In this document: positions 1-7,793 of the stretch, in pieces | How the letters are laid out: each line of letters opens with the position of its first letter | How positions within the stretch are numbered: position 1 is the first letter of the stretch | Origin: JADLBR01 sp964651705 | Lineage (GTDB): Bacteria; Verrucomicrobiota; Verrucomicrobiia; JADLBR01 | Length of the DNA stretch: 64,000 nucleotides | Direction: 5' to 3' | Assembly (NCBI GenBank): GCA_964651705.1 | Contig: CAZYWZ010000026.1 | Coordinates: forward strand, 1 to 64,000 | Translations under genes and position numbers: made by a program | Notes under the pieces: generated by a model | The model's database searches: none | What the model saw: the letters and a program-made list of their open reading frames with translations, nothing else | What the model was told of the DNA's origin: nothing

Positions 1-50
1 AAATGGGTTACGAGATCACACCCATCCCCGTTGCGGCGTGAAGTTTCTGG

Positions 51-1466
51 CTAGGTCCCCGGCCTGAGGAGTGGGAACAGGATGACGTCGCGGATGCTTT
101 CGGCGCCGGCGAGGGTCATGACGAGGCGATCGATGCCGAGGCCGATGCCGCCGGCGGGAGGCATGCCGTGCTCCAGGGCGGTGAGAAAGTCGTCGTCGAT
201 GCGCTGGGGTTCGCCGCCCGACTGGTGGAGCAGGCGTTCCTTCTGGGCGATCGGGTCATTGAGCTCGCTGTAGCCCGGGGCGAGTTCCTGGCCGTTGGCG
301 ATCAGCTCGAAGACATCGACGAGCGATGGGTCCTCGCGATTCTGTTTGGCGAGTGGCACGAGCTGGTGGGGCAGGTGGGTATAGAATACGGGGTTGAGGG
401 TCTTGGCCTCGACGAGTTTCTCGAAGACCTGGTTGGTTACCTCGAAGTCGACGAGGCCGGGGATGATCTCGACGCCGAGCGCGCCGGCGCGGGCCCTGCG
501 GCCGTCGGGGGTCAGCTCGAACCAGTCTTGGCCGGCGGCCTTGCGGACCGCGTCGTGGTAGCGGACGCGAGGCCAGGGGCGGGACCAGTCGATCGGGCCG
601 GAATAGGATAGGGAGGCGGCGAGGCCCGAGATGAGTTCTTCCAGCAGGTCGGCCATCAGCTCGAAGTCGGCGTAGGCCCAGTAGGCCTCGAGCATGGTGA
701 ACTCGGGGTTGTGCTTGCGCGATAGCCCCTCGTTTCGGAAGTTGCGATTGATCTCGAAGACCCTCTCGAAACCGCCGACGAGCAGGCGCTTGAGGTAGAG
801 TTCCGGGGCGATGCGGAGGTACAGGTCGATGTCGAGGGCGTTGTGGTGCGTGACGAAAGGGGTCGCGGCCGCGCCGCCGGGGATCGGCTGCATCATCGGG
901 GTCTCAACCTCGAGGAAGCCGCGGGATTCGAAGAAGGCGCGGATCTCGCGCACGGCCCGGATTCGTGCCAGGAAGACCTCGCGGACCTCCTGGTTGGTGG
1001 CGAGGTCGAGGTATCGCTGGCGATAGCGCTGCTCGTGGTCGGTCAGGCCATGCCACTTGTCGGGCAGGGGACGGATCGCCTTGGAGAGGATGACGAAGGA
1101 TTCCGCGCGGATGGATGGCTCGCCGGTCTTGGTGGTGAAGAGCGTGCCATCGATGCCGACGAAGTCGCCGAGGTCGGTGAGGGTCTTGAAGCGGGCGTAG
1201 GCCTCTTCGCCGAGCGCATCTTTCTGGAGGAAGATCTGGATGGTGCCGGAGCCATCGCGGATGTGGGCGAAGGCGCTCTTGCCCATGTCGCGGCGCGTCA
1301 TCATTCGGCCGGCGGCACGGACGCGGCGGCCCTCCTCGAAATTTGCCTTGTGCGAGGCCGCGGCCCCGGCGCCGTCGAAGCGGCCTCCGAAGGGGTCGAT
1401 GCCTCCGGCGCGGAGAGCCCCGATTTTAGCGATGCGCTGCTGGATCAGTTCTTGTTCGTCGGGCAT
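51..1466 (-). CDS. lysS: Lysyl-tRNA synthetase, class II
   Basis: Cytoplasmic enzyme that charges tRNA-Lys with lysine using ATP. The 471-residue protein has the usual plan: an N-terminal OB-fold anticodon-binding domain (about residues 50-145, including the stretch MGKSAFAHIRDGSGTIQIF), then the class II catalytic core. Motif 2 is visible as FRNEGLSRKHNPEFTMLEAY and motif 3 as GIGLGIDRLVM near the C-terminus. An in-frame TTG ten codons upstream (1496) would add a basic, poly-A-encoded extension; the ATG at 1466 fits the family better. It lies 97 bp downstream of a sulfatase on the same strand, but a shared function is unlikely. Length and motifs are ordinary and the gene looks intact. Confidence 0.96.
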   Translation of the reverse strand: MPDEQELIQQRIAKIGALRAGGIDPFGGRFDGAGAAASHKANFEEGRRVRAAGRMMTRRDMGKSAFAHIRDGSGTIQIFLQKDALGEEAYARFKTLTDLGDFVGIDGTLFTTKTGEPSIRAESFVILSKAIRPLPDKWHGLTDHEQRYRQRYLDLATNQEVREVFLARIRAVREIRAFFESRGFLEVETPMMQPIPGGAAATPFVTHHNALDIDLYLRIAPELYLKRLLVGGFERVFEINRNFRNEGLSRKHNPEFTMLEAYWAYADFELMADLLEELISGLAASLSYSGPIDWSRPWPRVRYHDAVRKAAGQDWFELTPDGRRARAGALGVEIIPGLVDFEVTNQVFEKLVEAKTLNPVFYTHLPHQLVPLAKQNREDPSLVDVFELIANGQELAPGYSELNDPIAQKERLLHQSGGEPQRIDDDFLTALEHGMPPAGGIGLGIDRLVMTLAGAESIRDVILFPLLRPGT

Positions 1467-1563
1467 GACGGTTTTTTTTGGGGTTAACGGGGGCAACTTT
1501 CAATAGCCAACATTCAACAAACCGGCGTCCCATGTCATCACGGTCCCGCCACAGCGGGGGGCT

Positions 1564-3600
1564 TCATGGCCAGGTCTTTAAGGGATTCCCCGATGCGTCC
1601 CTGAGGGTGAGTCCCTCGATCGTGGCCTCGCCGGGGCCGCCGCAGGGGTCCAGGCGGAGTGCGTGGAGGCGTTTGGTCTCGGGGATCTGGAGGGTGATGG
1701 TCTGCCATTGGCCATCATGGTTTACGGGGAACTCGAGGTGGCCGCCCGCGGGGAGCTTCGCCTTGGGGTCGGTGGTCCAGTAGGCCTCACCGGCGCCGGT
1801 GGCGCGGCTCTGGAGGCGGAAGGTCAGGGTGTATGGCCCGGCATCGGGTGTTTCGGGGAGGCCGTCGAACGCGAGCCCGGGGTCGTCGCCCTCGCAACTG
1901 AGGATCAGTTGTCCCGGCCCCGTGCGCAACCGGGTGCCGACGCGGGCGCGAATCTTTTCGGGCGCGGCGTCTCTTGCCCGATTCCTCTTTTCGGCCTTGC
2001 GCTCGAGCCTCCGGGCGTCGCCGGCGCCGGGGGACTCGTAGTCGGTCCACTCGGGGTGCGATTTTTCGGCGGCGGTCTCGGCGACCGGGGCGATTTCCTT
2101 GGCCGGTGCCAGGAGGACGTTTTTCGCCATGTCGTGCCATTGCTCCGCCATGCGTTTGGCGCGGTCGGGGTGTTTCGCGGCGAGGTCGTGCAGTTCCGTT
2201 CGATCCTCGGCGAGGTTGTACAATTCCCACGGCTGGTTGCGGAAGCTGACGAGTTTCCAATCCCCGTCGCGAAGGCCGCGATCGGTTCCGAACAGGAGAT
2301 GGATGGGGGGGCGCTGGGGGATGGCGTTCCCGGCGAGGATTGGCGCGAGCGAGATACCGGCGAGCGGTGTGAGTTCGCGATCGGGCCATGAATCGGGGGC
2401 CCTGGCGCCGGCGATCTCCAGCACCGTGGGTAGGACGTCGACGAGGTGGGCCGGGGCGTGGTTGACCGCGCCCGGCTTGGTCTTGATGCCCGCCGGCCAA
2501 TGGGCGATGGCGGGGGTCGCGATGCCGCCCTCGAACTGATTCTGTTTGTAATATCGGAAGGGCGCATTGCGGGCCCATGCCCAGCCGGTGCTGTCGCTCC
2601 AGGTGACCTCGGGGAGGAAGGGCTGCTGATCTCGCCCGATGTTGCGGCGGTCGTAGGGGCAGGCGCCGTTGTCCGAGAAGAACAGGATGAGCGTGTTATC
2701 CAGCTCGCCGTGGTCGGCCAGGTTGCTGACGAGCCTCCCGATCTCCTGATCGATCCGATCGATGAGGCCGGCGTAGGCGGCCATCCGGCGACCCTCCCAG
2801 TCGTGCCATTCGTCTCCCAGCGAATCCCACGCCGGGATGTGGTCGGGCCTTGACGAGGGCTCGACGTCGTGACCGAAGAGGCCAAGGGCCTTCTGCTTCG
2901 CGACGCGCGCGGCCCGGATCTTGTCCCAGCCGGCCGAGTACTTGCCGAGGTATTTATTGTAATCCGCTTCCATGGGCTGGAGGGGTGCGTGCGGGGCGTT
3001 GAAGGCGATATAGAGGAACCAGGGCTTCTTGGTCTCGCGCGCCTCACCGAGGAAGCGGAGGGCGTAATCGACGTTGGCGACGGTCGTGTAGAAGCCTTTC
3101 TCCGGCACGGAGAAGGGTTGGCCGTTGAGGCGGAACGTCTTGTCGCCGAGGTAATAATTGCACGCGCCCGAGAGGTGGCCGAAGTACCGGTCAAAGCCGA
3201 AATCGGTGGGCTGTTTGGACAGGTGCCACTTGCCGGTCATGGCGGTGAAGTAGCCGTTGGCGAGGAGGATTTCCGGGATGATGGCCGCGCGGCGGAGGCT
3301 CTCGTCGCCGGCCTGGCGGCACCATCGGCCGGAGAGGAGGCTGACGCGGGAGGAGTGGCATTTGGCGGTGTTATAAAACTGCGTGAATCGGAGGCCGTTG
3401 GCCGCGAGGCGATCGAGGTTGGGCGTCTCGATCTCGGAGCCGTAGCAGCCGAGGTCCGAGAATCCGAGGTCGTCGGCGAGGATGACGAGGATATTGGGGC
3501 GCGCGGTTGGCGCGTCGGCCGCCGGGGAGGCGGCCGAGGATGCGAGGGCGACGGCAAGGGTGAGGTATAGGCAGGCGAGGGCGTGCGGGCGCATTTCCAT
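1564..3600 (-). CDS. Secreted sulfatase (arylsulfatase A family) with C-terminal extension
   Basis: Predicted to hydrolyse sulfate esters on glycans outside the cytoplasm. Residues 1-28 form a signal peptide ending near ASPAADA. The alkaline-phosphatase-like core starts at RPNILVILADDLGFSDLGCYG (metal-binding Asp pair) and carries the formylglycine site as KCHSSR, followed by LLSGRW. This is a C-x-S-x-R variant of the more usual C-x-P-S-R. The GKWHL motif and a second metal site, FFSDNG, are also present. Residues of about 560-678 form an extra beta-rich domain resembling a ligand-binding module. Substrate cannot be told from sequence. The start at 3600 has a second ATG two codons in. No maturation enzyme (FGE or anSME) lies in this window. 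Confidence 0.93.
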   Translation of the reverse strand: MEMRPHALACLYLTLAVALASSAASPAADAPTARPNILVILADDLGFSDLGCYGSEIETPNLDRLAANGLRFTQFYNTAKCHSSRVSLLSGRWCRQAGDESLRRAAIIPEILLANGYFTAMTGKWHLSKQPTDFGFDRYFGHLSGACNYYLGDKTFRLNGQPFSVPEKGFYTTVANVDYALRFLGEARETKKPWFLYIAFNAPHAPLQPMEADYNKYLGKYSAGWDKIRAARVAKQKALGLFGHDVEPSSRPDHIPAWDSLGDEWHDWEGRRMAAYAGLIDRIDQEIGRLVSNLADHGELDNTLILFFSDNGACPYDRRNIGRDQQPFLPEVTWSDSTGWAWARNAPFRYYKQNQFEGGIATPAIAHWPAGIKTKPGAVNHAPAHLVDVLPTVLEIAGARAPDSWPDRELTPLAGISLAPILAGNAIPQRPPIHLLFGTDRGLRDGDWKLVSFRNQPWELYNLAEDRTELHDLAAKHPDRAKRMAEQWHDMAKNVLLAPAKEIAPVAETAAEKSHPEWTDYESPGAGDARRLERKAEKRNRARDAAPEKIRARVGTRLRTGPGQLILSCEGDDPGLAFDGLPETPDAGPYTLTFRLQSRATGAGEAYWTTDPKAKLPAGGHLEFPVNHDGQWQTITLQIPETKRLHALRLDPCGGPGEATIEGLTLRDASGNPLKTWP

Positions 3601-3723
3601 TATCTGTCATGCTATGCCATGTCATGGCCTGAGGGAAAGCGTATCTGGTGTCCGCGGGCCCGAGTGGAACCGTAAGGCGAACCTCTCGACGAGGCGGGGC
3701 GGGAGGCGTAGAATGAGTTTCTA

Positions 3724-4353
3724 ATGACGGTGGATCGGCGGCGGATTATCGAGATGGCAATGAGGCGCGCGAAGCCCGGTTCGGGGAGCGATCTTCTGGC
3801 CATGCGGGAGCCGGGCCCGGGGTATATCGGTGGTGCTATCGCGCCGGACCTTGGGGGCGTTGCGCATGCCATCGTGGGAGGGTTGGCCACGGCGTTGTAC
3901 ATGCCTGAGCGGATGACTCTGGACACCGACATCTTGGTTTCGGCAGAAGACCTCGAAGCAGCCGAGGCGGCCATGGAACGCGCGGGGTGCCAAAAGACGG
4001 GTATCCTCACGATCGGCGGCGGCACATGGCGCATGCCCGGCGGACGAATGGTCTACCTGATCGCGCTGCATTCGGATTGGGTTTCCGGGGCGATCGCGAC
4101 GGCTGTTCCGGGCCCCGGCGGTCACCCCTACGTGCGCCTCCCGTACCTCGTGCTGATGAAACTCGAATCGGGCAGGGTTCAGGATCTGGCGGACATCAGC
4201 CGGATGCTCGGCGGCGCGGGCGAGGCGGCGATCGCGGAGGTGAGGGACTTGGTGTCCCGTTTGCGTCCCGAGGATCGGGAGGATCTTGAGAGCCTCGCTC
4301 AATTGGGAAAGCTGGAGCAGGGAGGACCGGAGTCGGGGACGGCCAAGGGATGA
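3724..4353 (+). CDS. Nucleotidyltransferase-fold protein (AbiEii/DUF6036-like)
   Basis: A 209-residue cytoplasmic protein. The central segment IVGGLATALYMPERMTLDTD resembles the G-G-x-A ... R-x-T-x-D-x-D core of minimal nucleotidyltransferases, in which the Asp residues bind metal. The later LPYLVLMKLESGRVQDLAD helix is typical of AbiEii/DUF6036-type proteins. These families often act as toxins or as antitoxin partners, but no partner gene is obvious here: the next gene is a DUF5069 protein beyond a MITE. The N-terminal 40 residues are not recognisable. The intergenic region upstream is shared with the divergent sulfatase. Fold assignment is moderate; function is not known. Confidence 0.65.
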   Translation: MTVDRRRIIEMAMRRAKPGSGSDLLAMREPGPGYIGGAIAPDLGGVAHAIVGGLATALYMPERMTLDTDILVSAEDLEAAEAAMERAGCQKTGILTIGGGTWRMPGGRMVYLIALHSDWVSGAIATAVPGPGGHPYVRLPYLVLMKLESGRVQDLADISRMLGGAGEAAIAEVRDLVSRLRPEDREDLESLAQLGKLEQGGPESGTAKG

Positions 4354-4370
4354 GGGCCGGTGTCTGCCTG

Positions 4371-4541
4371 GAATGGCGCTAATTTAAGCCATGTTTGGGA
4401 GGGCCCGCGGCCTCGCGGGCCGGTTCTGCCGCGGCATCCCGCATGCGGGTGGCGCGCGGACGCCGGCGTCCCTCCCGACTGAAGGCACTATGGCGCAGTT
4501 CTGGCCGAACGTCCCAAAACCCCTTTAACTTAGCGCCATTC
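4371..4541. mobile_element. MITE-like element, copy 1 (171 bp)
   Basis: Non-coding element with 17-bp terminal inverted repeats, GAATGGCGCTAATTTAA on the left and the reverse complement of GAATGGCGCTAAGTTAA on the right (one mismatch). The interior has three palindromes, including GGCCCGCGGCCTCGCGGGCC (near 4402) and GGACGCCGGCGTCC (near 4458). It aligns over its whole length with a second copy at 44260-44435 (clearly more than 80% identical by eye). The flanking 11-mers GTGTCTGCCTG and GGGTCGGCATG agree at 8 of 11 positions, consistent with a decayed target duplication. It encodes no protein, so any movement would need a transposase elsewhere. Confidence 0.8.
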
Positions 4542-4606
4542 GGGTCGGCATGTTGCAAAGATCGCGAAGAGGGTCAGTGTCTGACAGCAGATCAACCCAT
4601 GGTGCG

Positions 4607-4612
4607 AAGGAG
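4607..4612 (+). promoter_or_regulatory. Ribosome binding site fixing the DUF5069 start
   Basis: AAGGAG lies six bases before the ATG at 4619. It decides this start over an upstream in-frame ATG at 4550, which falls just outside the right end of the MITE and has no such site. Confidence 0.7.
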
Positions 4613-4618
4613 AAGAAC

Positions 4619-5074
4619 ATGACGGCAAAAGAGAAGATCAAGCTGTTGGCCAAGGACCTGACGAAGGAGTTCCCGAGGAGTCCGCGGGAGATGCTGGCGG
4701 GGTACGTGATTGCCGCCAGGGCGCTGGACAAATGTCGCTCAGATCTCGCGGGAACGATAGGGGAGTACCATTCGGGCTGCCGCTTGGACGACATGTTTTT
4801 GGAATTCGCGGGGATCGCATACGAGGCGTTTCGCGAATTCGTGGCGACTGGGGCGACGGACGAGGAGGTCGCGGCGTGGGTCGAGAAGACCGCGAAGAAG
4901 CGGGAGCGGATCGAGATCATCCGGTGGAATAACCAGATGCGGGGCGCGCGGCTTAGCGAGATGCCGGACGGGGTCCAAGAGTTCATGGAGGGCTACGTGC
5001 CGCAGTTCGTCCCGAAGAATCGGCCGGTCTACGCCTTCTTTGATATTTACGACATCGAGGAAGGGCGGATCTGA
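4619..5074 (+). CDS. DUF5069 domain protein
   Basis: A 151-residue cytoplasmic protein. The pattern PRSPREMLAGYVIAARALDK, then LAGTIGEYH and an acidic ATGATDEEVAAW segment, matches the DUF5069 family as I know it: RSP...L.G, a D-K pair, a G-x-x-G-E-Y turn and a T-D-E-E-V-x-x-W helix. No enzymatic role is established for the family. There is no signal peptide or membrane segment. A good Shine-Dalgarno site supports the ATG at 4619. The gene stands alone between a MITE and the convergent SDR gene. Confidence 0.8.
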   Translation: MTAKEKIKLLAKDLTKEFPRSPREMLAGYVIAARALDKCRSDLAGTIGEYHSGCRLDDMFLEFAGIAYEAFREFVATGATDEEVAAWVEKTAKKRERIEIIRWNNQMRGARLSEMPDGVQEFMEGYVPQFVPKNRPVYAFFDIYDIEEGRI

Positions 5075-5163
5075 GGGGACGCGGGGGAGTGCTCTTGGCG
5101 GATTCTCCGCTATTTTCGTGCCCGGCGGAGGCCGGGTGGGACGTGCAGTTGTCTGGGGAAGGC

Positions 5164-5973
5164 CTATTGCCCGACAATCTCCTTTGAACGATAGGGCTCC
5201 TTGCTGACGAGTTGGCTGGTGACGCCGAGGTCGGCCATGAGGTTGGCGCCGGTGATGCAGGCGCTGCGGTCGCTGAGGAGGAAGACGCAGGCGTCGGCGA
5301 TCTCGCCTGGCTCGATGAGGCGCTCGCCGGGGATGTTGGCATTCCAGTAGGCGCGGCATTCTTTCTCGGAGGGCGCGGCATCGATCAGGGCCTTCCAGAT
5401 CTCGGTATCACAGAGGCCGGGGGAGAGGACGTTGACCCGGACGCGCTGTTTCGCCAGTTCGATGGCGGCGGCCTTGCTGAAGCCGACCATGCCGTGTTTT
5501 GCGGCGTCGTAGGGGGAAGCGCCGGCGACCGAGGCGTGGGTGTGCACGCTGGCGATCTGGACGATCGAGCCGCCGGTGCCCTGGGCCAGCATCTGGCGAG
5601 CGCAGAGCTGCGACAGGAAGAAGGACCCCTTGAGATCCACGTCCTGGACGTGATCCCATTCCGCCTCGGTGACCTCGAGGAAGGGTTTCACGAAGTTTAC
5701 TCCGGCGTTGTTGACGAGCCCGTGGATGGCGCCGAAGGCGCGGACCGTCTCCGAGACCAGCCGCTCCAGATCGGGCATGCGCGCGACGTCGCAGGGAACG
5801 GCGATGGCCCTTCCGCCCGCGCCCTCGATGCGGCGCCGCAGTTCGAGCAGCCTATCTTCCGAGCGTGCGGCGAGGGCGACCGCGGCGCCCTCGCGGGCGC
5901 AGGTTTCAGCGATGCCGACGCCGAGGCCCTTGCTCGCGCCGGTGACGATTACGACTTTGTTTTTGAGCGGCAT
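5164..5973 (-). CDS. SDR-family NAD(P)-dependent dehydrogenase
   Basis: A 269-residue classical short-chain dehydrogenase/reductase. The Rossmann motif TGASKGLG (residues 11-18), NNAG, and the catalytic Ser...Tyr-x-x-x-Lys (ASVHTHASVAGASPYDAAKH) are all present, as is the late PGEIADACVFLLSD segment. Such enzymes oxidise or reduce sugar or sugar-acid hydroxyls; the closest general resemblance is to gluconate 5-dehydrogenase and 3-oxoacyl reductase types. It is divergent from the aldolase/BMC-T pair with about 160 bp between starts, so it could supply or consume the substrate of that unit. That link is inference. The C-terminus has no encapsulation-peptide-like helix. Confidence 0.93.
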   Translation of the reverse strand: MPLKNKVVIVTGASKGLGVGIAETCAREGAAVALAARSEDRLLELRRRIEGAGGRAIAVPCDVARMPDLERLVSETVRAFGAIHGLVNNAGVNFVKPFLEVTEAEWDHVQDVDLKGSFFLSQLCARQMLAQGTGGSIVQIASVHTHASVAGASPYDAAKHGMVGFSKAAAIELAKQRVRVNVLSPGLCDTEIWKALIDAAPSEKECRAYWNANIPGERLIEPGEIADACVFLLSDRSACITGANLMADLGVTSQLVSKEPYRSKEIVGQ

Positions 5974-6033
5974 GATCGGAGCTCCCGTTTTTGGCTGTTA
6001 CGCGTTGCCCTCGGTGTCTAGGTTTCTGGCCAT

Positions 6034-6059
6034 GGGCCCGGCGGGGTTCCGCCGGGCCC
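6034..6059. repeat. Perfect 11-bp stem-loop between divergent genes
   Basis: GGGCCCGGCGG and its exact complement are separated by GGTT. The hairpin lies between the SDR start (5973) and the aldolase start (6136). It may be a repeat or an attenuating RNA hairpin in the 5' leader of the aldolase; no T-run follows. Confidence 0.5.
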
Positions 6060-6135
6060 GGGCTTTGGCGACGAGATATGCGACAGCCCCATGGGGCGGT
6101 GTCAAGCCAGTTGGCAGCGAGAACAGCGAACGGAT

Positions 6136-7149
6136 ATGGGCAGCAAGATCGAGGGAATATTCACGCCGCACGTGGTGCCATTGGATGGGCGCGGGCGGAT
6201 CGACGAGGCGGAGCTGCGGCGGTATCTGGACTGGCTGATCGGCAAGGGGGTGCACGGGCTGTACCCGAATGGTTCGACGGGGGAGTTCACGCGTTTCACG
6301 GCGGAGGAGCGTCGGCGTATCGTGCAGATCGCGTGCGAGGTGGCGAAGGGGCGGGTGCCGGTGCTGGCGGGGGCGGCGGAGGCGAATGCGGCGGAGACGA
6401 TCCATGCGTGCGAGACGTATGCGGGGTACGGGGCCAGGGCGGTGGCGATCGTCTCGCCGTTTTACTATCGGCTCAGCCCCGATTCGGTGTACGCGTATTT
6501 TCGTGAGATCGCGCTGAACAGCCCGATCGACGTGACGCTGTACAACATCCCGATGTTCGCGAGCCCGATCGATGTGCCGACGATACGGCGGCTGGTGGAG
6601 TTGCCGCGGATCGTGGGGATCAAGGATTCCTCCGGTGACCTGGCGTTCGTGATGCGGGTGATCGCGGTGGCGCGGGCGGCGAGGCCGGACTTTTCGGTGT
6701 TGTCGGGCTGGGAGGCGGTGCTGGTGCCGGCGCTGCTCGTGGGGGCGGATGGCGGGACCAACGCGTCGAGCGGGATCGTGCCCGAGCTGACGCGGAAGGT
6801 CTACGACCTGACCCGGGCGGGGCGCCTCGAGGAGGCGATGCGGCTCCAATACAAATTGCTGGAGCTGTTCGACACGATGCTTTTCTCGGCGGATTTTCCC
6901 GAGGGGTTCAAGGCGGCGGTGGCGTTGCGCGGGTTCCATCTGGGCGCGGGGCGCCAGCCGCGCACGGAGGGGCAGCGCGTGGACACCGCCGCCTTGCAGC
7001 GCGTGCTCCAGTGCATCCTGTCGGAGCACGGATACGTGGATGCGCCGAGCGAGGGTTGCCCGGTGCGTGCTGGCGTGCCGGAGCGCGACCGGGTGGCGCA
7101 GATCACGCAATCGGTGTTGGATGAGTTGCGCAAGCGGGGTGCGCTGTGA
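6136..7149 (+). CDS. DHDPS/NAL-family aldolase with putative BMC encapsulation peptide
   Basis: A 337-residue class I (Schiff base) TIM-barrel lyase of the dihydrodipicolinate synthase / N-acetylneuraminate lyase superfamily. Visible motifs are NGSTGEF (carboxylate-binding loop), TLYNIP (catalytic Tyr) and GIKDSSGD (Schiff-base Lys). The family splits or joins pyruvate and an aldehyde, or dehydrates sugar acids; the exact substrate cannot be assigned. After the barrel, about 40 extra residues form a Pro/Gly-containing linker (about 297-315) and a terminal amphipathic helix, DRVAQITQSVLDELRKRGAL. This closely resembles encapsulation peptides that target cargo to microcompartments. The stop overlaps the BMC-T start by 4 bp (GTGA), so the two are translationally coupled. 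I chose ATG 6136 over 6091 because the barrel begins directly after it. Confidence 0.9.
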   Translation: MGSKIEGIFTPHVVPLDGRGRIDEAELRRYLDWLIGKGVHGLYPNGSTGEFTRFTAEERRRIVQIACEVAKGRVPVLAGAAEANAAETIHACETYAGYGARAVAIVSPFYYRLSPDSVYAYFREIALNSPIDVTLYNIPMFASPIDVPTIRRLVELPRIVGIKDSSGDLAFVMRVIAVARAARPDFSVLSGWEAVLVPALLVGADGGTNASSGIVPELTRKVYDLTRAGRLEEAMRLQYKLLELFDTMLFSADFPEGFKAAVALRGFHLGAGRQPRTEGQRVDTAALQRVLQCILSEHGYVDAPSEGCPVRAGVPERDRVAQITQSVLDELRKRGAL

Positions 7150-7793
7150 GGGAGGCGATCGCCATTGCCGAGGCCCCGGGGATCACGGTGGCGGTGGCGG
7201 CGGCGGACGCGATGGCCAAGGCGGGGTCGATCCGGGTGCTCCAGGCCGAGTTGAACGATCTCGGCGGGGTGTGTCTCAAGGTCGCGGGTTCCGTGGCCGA
7301 TCTGGAGGCGGCGTTGGTTGCCGGCGCGGCGATGGGGGAACGGATGGGCGCGCGGATCGTGGCGACCCTGCTGACGCGTCCGGCGGAGGGCGCGCTGGAT
7401 CGCGGCATCCTGTCGGAGAAGGAGTTCAGTCCCCTGATCGAGCAACCTGTGGTTTTCGAGCCGGCGGGGGATGTCGCCGGCGCCAAGGACCGCAACAGAA
7501 AGGCGAATATGGAGAAGAGACAACCGCCCGCGATCGGGCTAATCGAGACGCAGGGATTCACGGCGGTGCTTGAGGCGATTGACGTCGCCTGCAAGGCCGC
7601 CAACGTGAACGTCCTTGGCAAAGAGAAGCTCGGCGGGGGCTATATCACGGTCATCATCGAGGGCGACATCGCGGCCGTCGAAGCCGCGATCGCAGCGGGG
7701 CGCGAGGGGGTGGGAGAACTCGGGAAGCTGATCGCGGCGCACGTGATCTCTCGTCCGAGTCCCGCGGTGGTGGCGCTTCTGCCTGGGGGATAA
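7146..7793 (+). CDS. Tandem BMC-domain (BMC-T) microcompartment shell protein
   Basis: A 215-residue protein with two BMC shell folds. Domain 2 (about 127-205) is textbook: AIGLIETQGFTAVLEAIDVA, then KAANVNVLGKEKLGGGYITV, GD, and AAHVISRPS. Domain 1 (about 3-79) is more divergent but shows the same order (AIAIAEAPGI, AAADAMAKAGSIRVL, GGVCLKVAGSVADLEAALVAG, ATLLTRP). Fused BMC domains trimerise into pseudohexameric facet tiles that can carry larger pores. The linker (about 80-126) is long and charged, unlike the short linkers usual in BMC-T proteins. The GTG start overlaps the aldolase stop. No BMC-H, BMC-P pentamer or signature enzyme is present in the window, so this would be a satellite locus. 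The 3' part overlaps the convergent hydrolase gene by 255 bp. Confidence 0.85.
   Translation: MREAIAIAEAPGITVAVAAADAMAKAGSIRVLQAELNDLGGVCLKVAGSVADLEAALVAGAAMGERMGARIVATLLTRPAEGALDRGILSEKEFSPLIEQPVVFEPAGDVAGAKDRNRKANMEKRQPPAIGLIETQGFTAVLEAIDVACKAANVNVLGKEKLGGGYITVIIEGDIAAVEAAIAAGREGVGELGKLIAAHVISRPSPAVVALLPGG

Noticed and set aside
3..25. Possible terminator of lysS (ATGGGT ... ACCCAT)
   Set aside because: Only a 6-bp stem with an 11-base loop at the window edge; too weak.
7509..7793. Separate single-domain BMC gene starting at the internal ATG 7509
   Set aside because: No clear ribosome binding site precedes it and the frame is continuous with domain 1; kept as one BMC-T gene, with the alternative noted as a finding.
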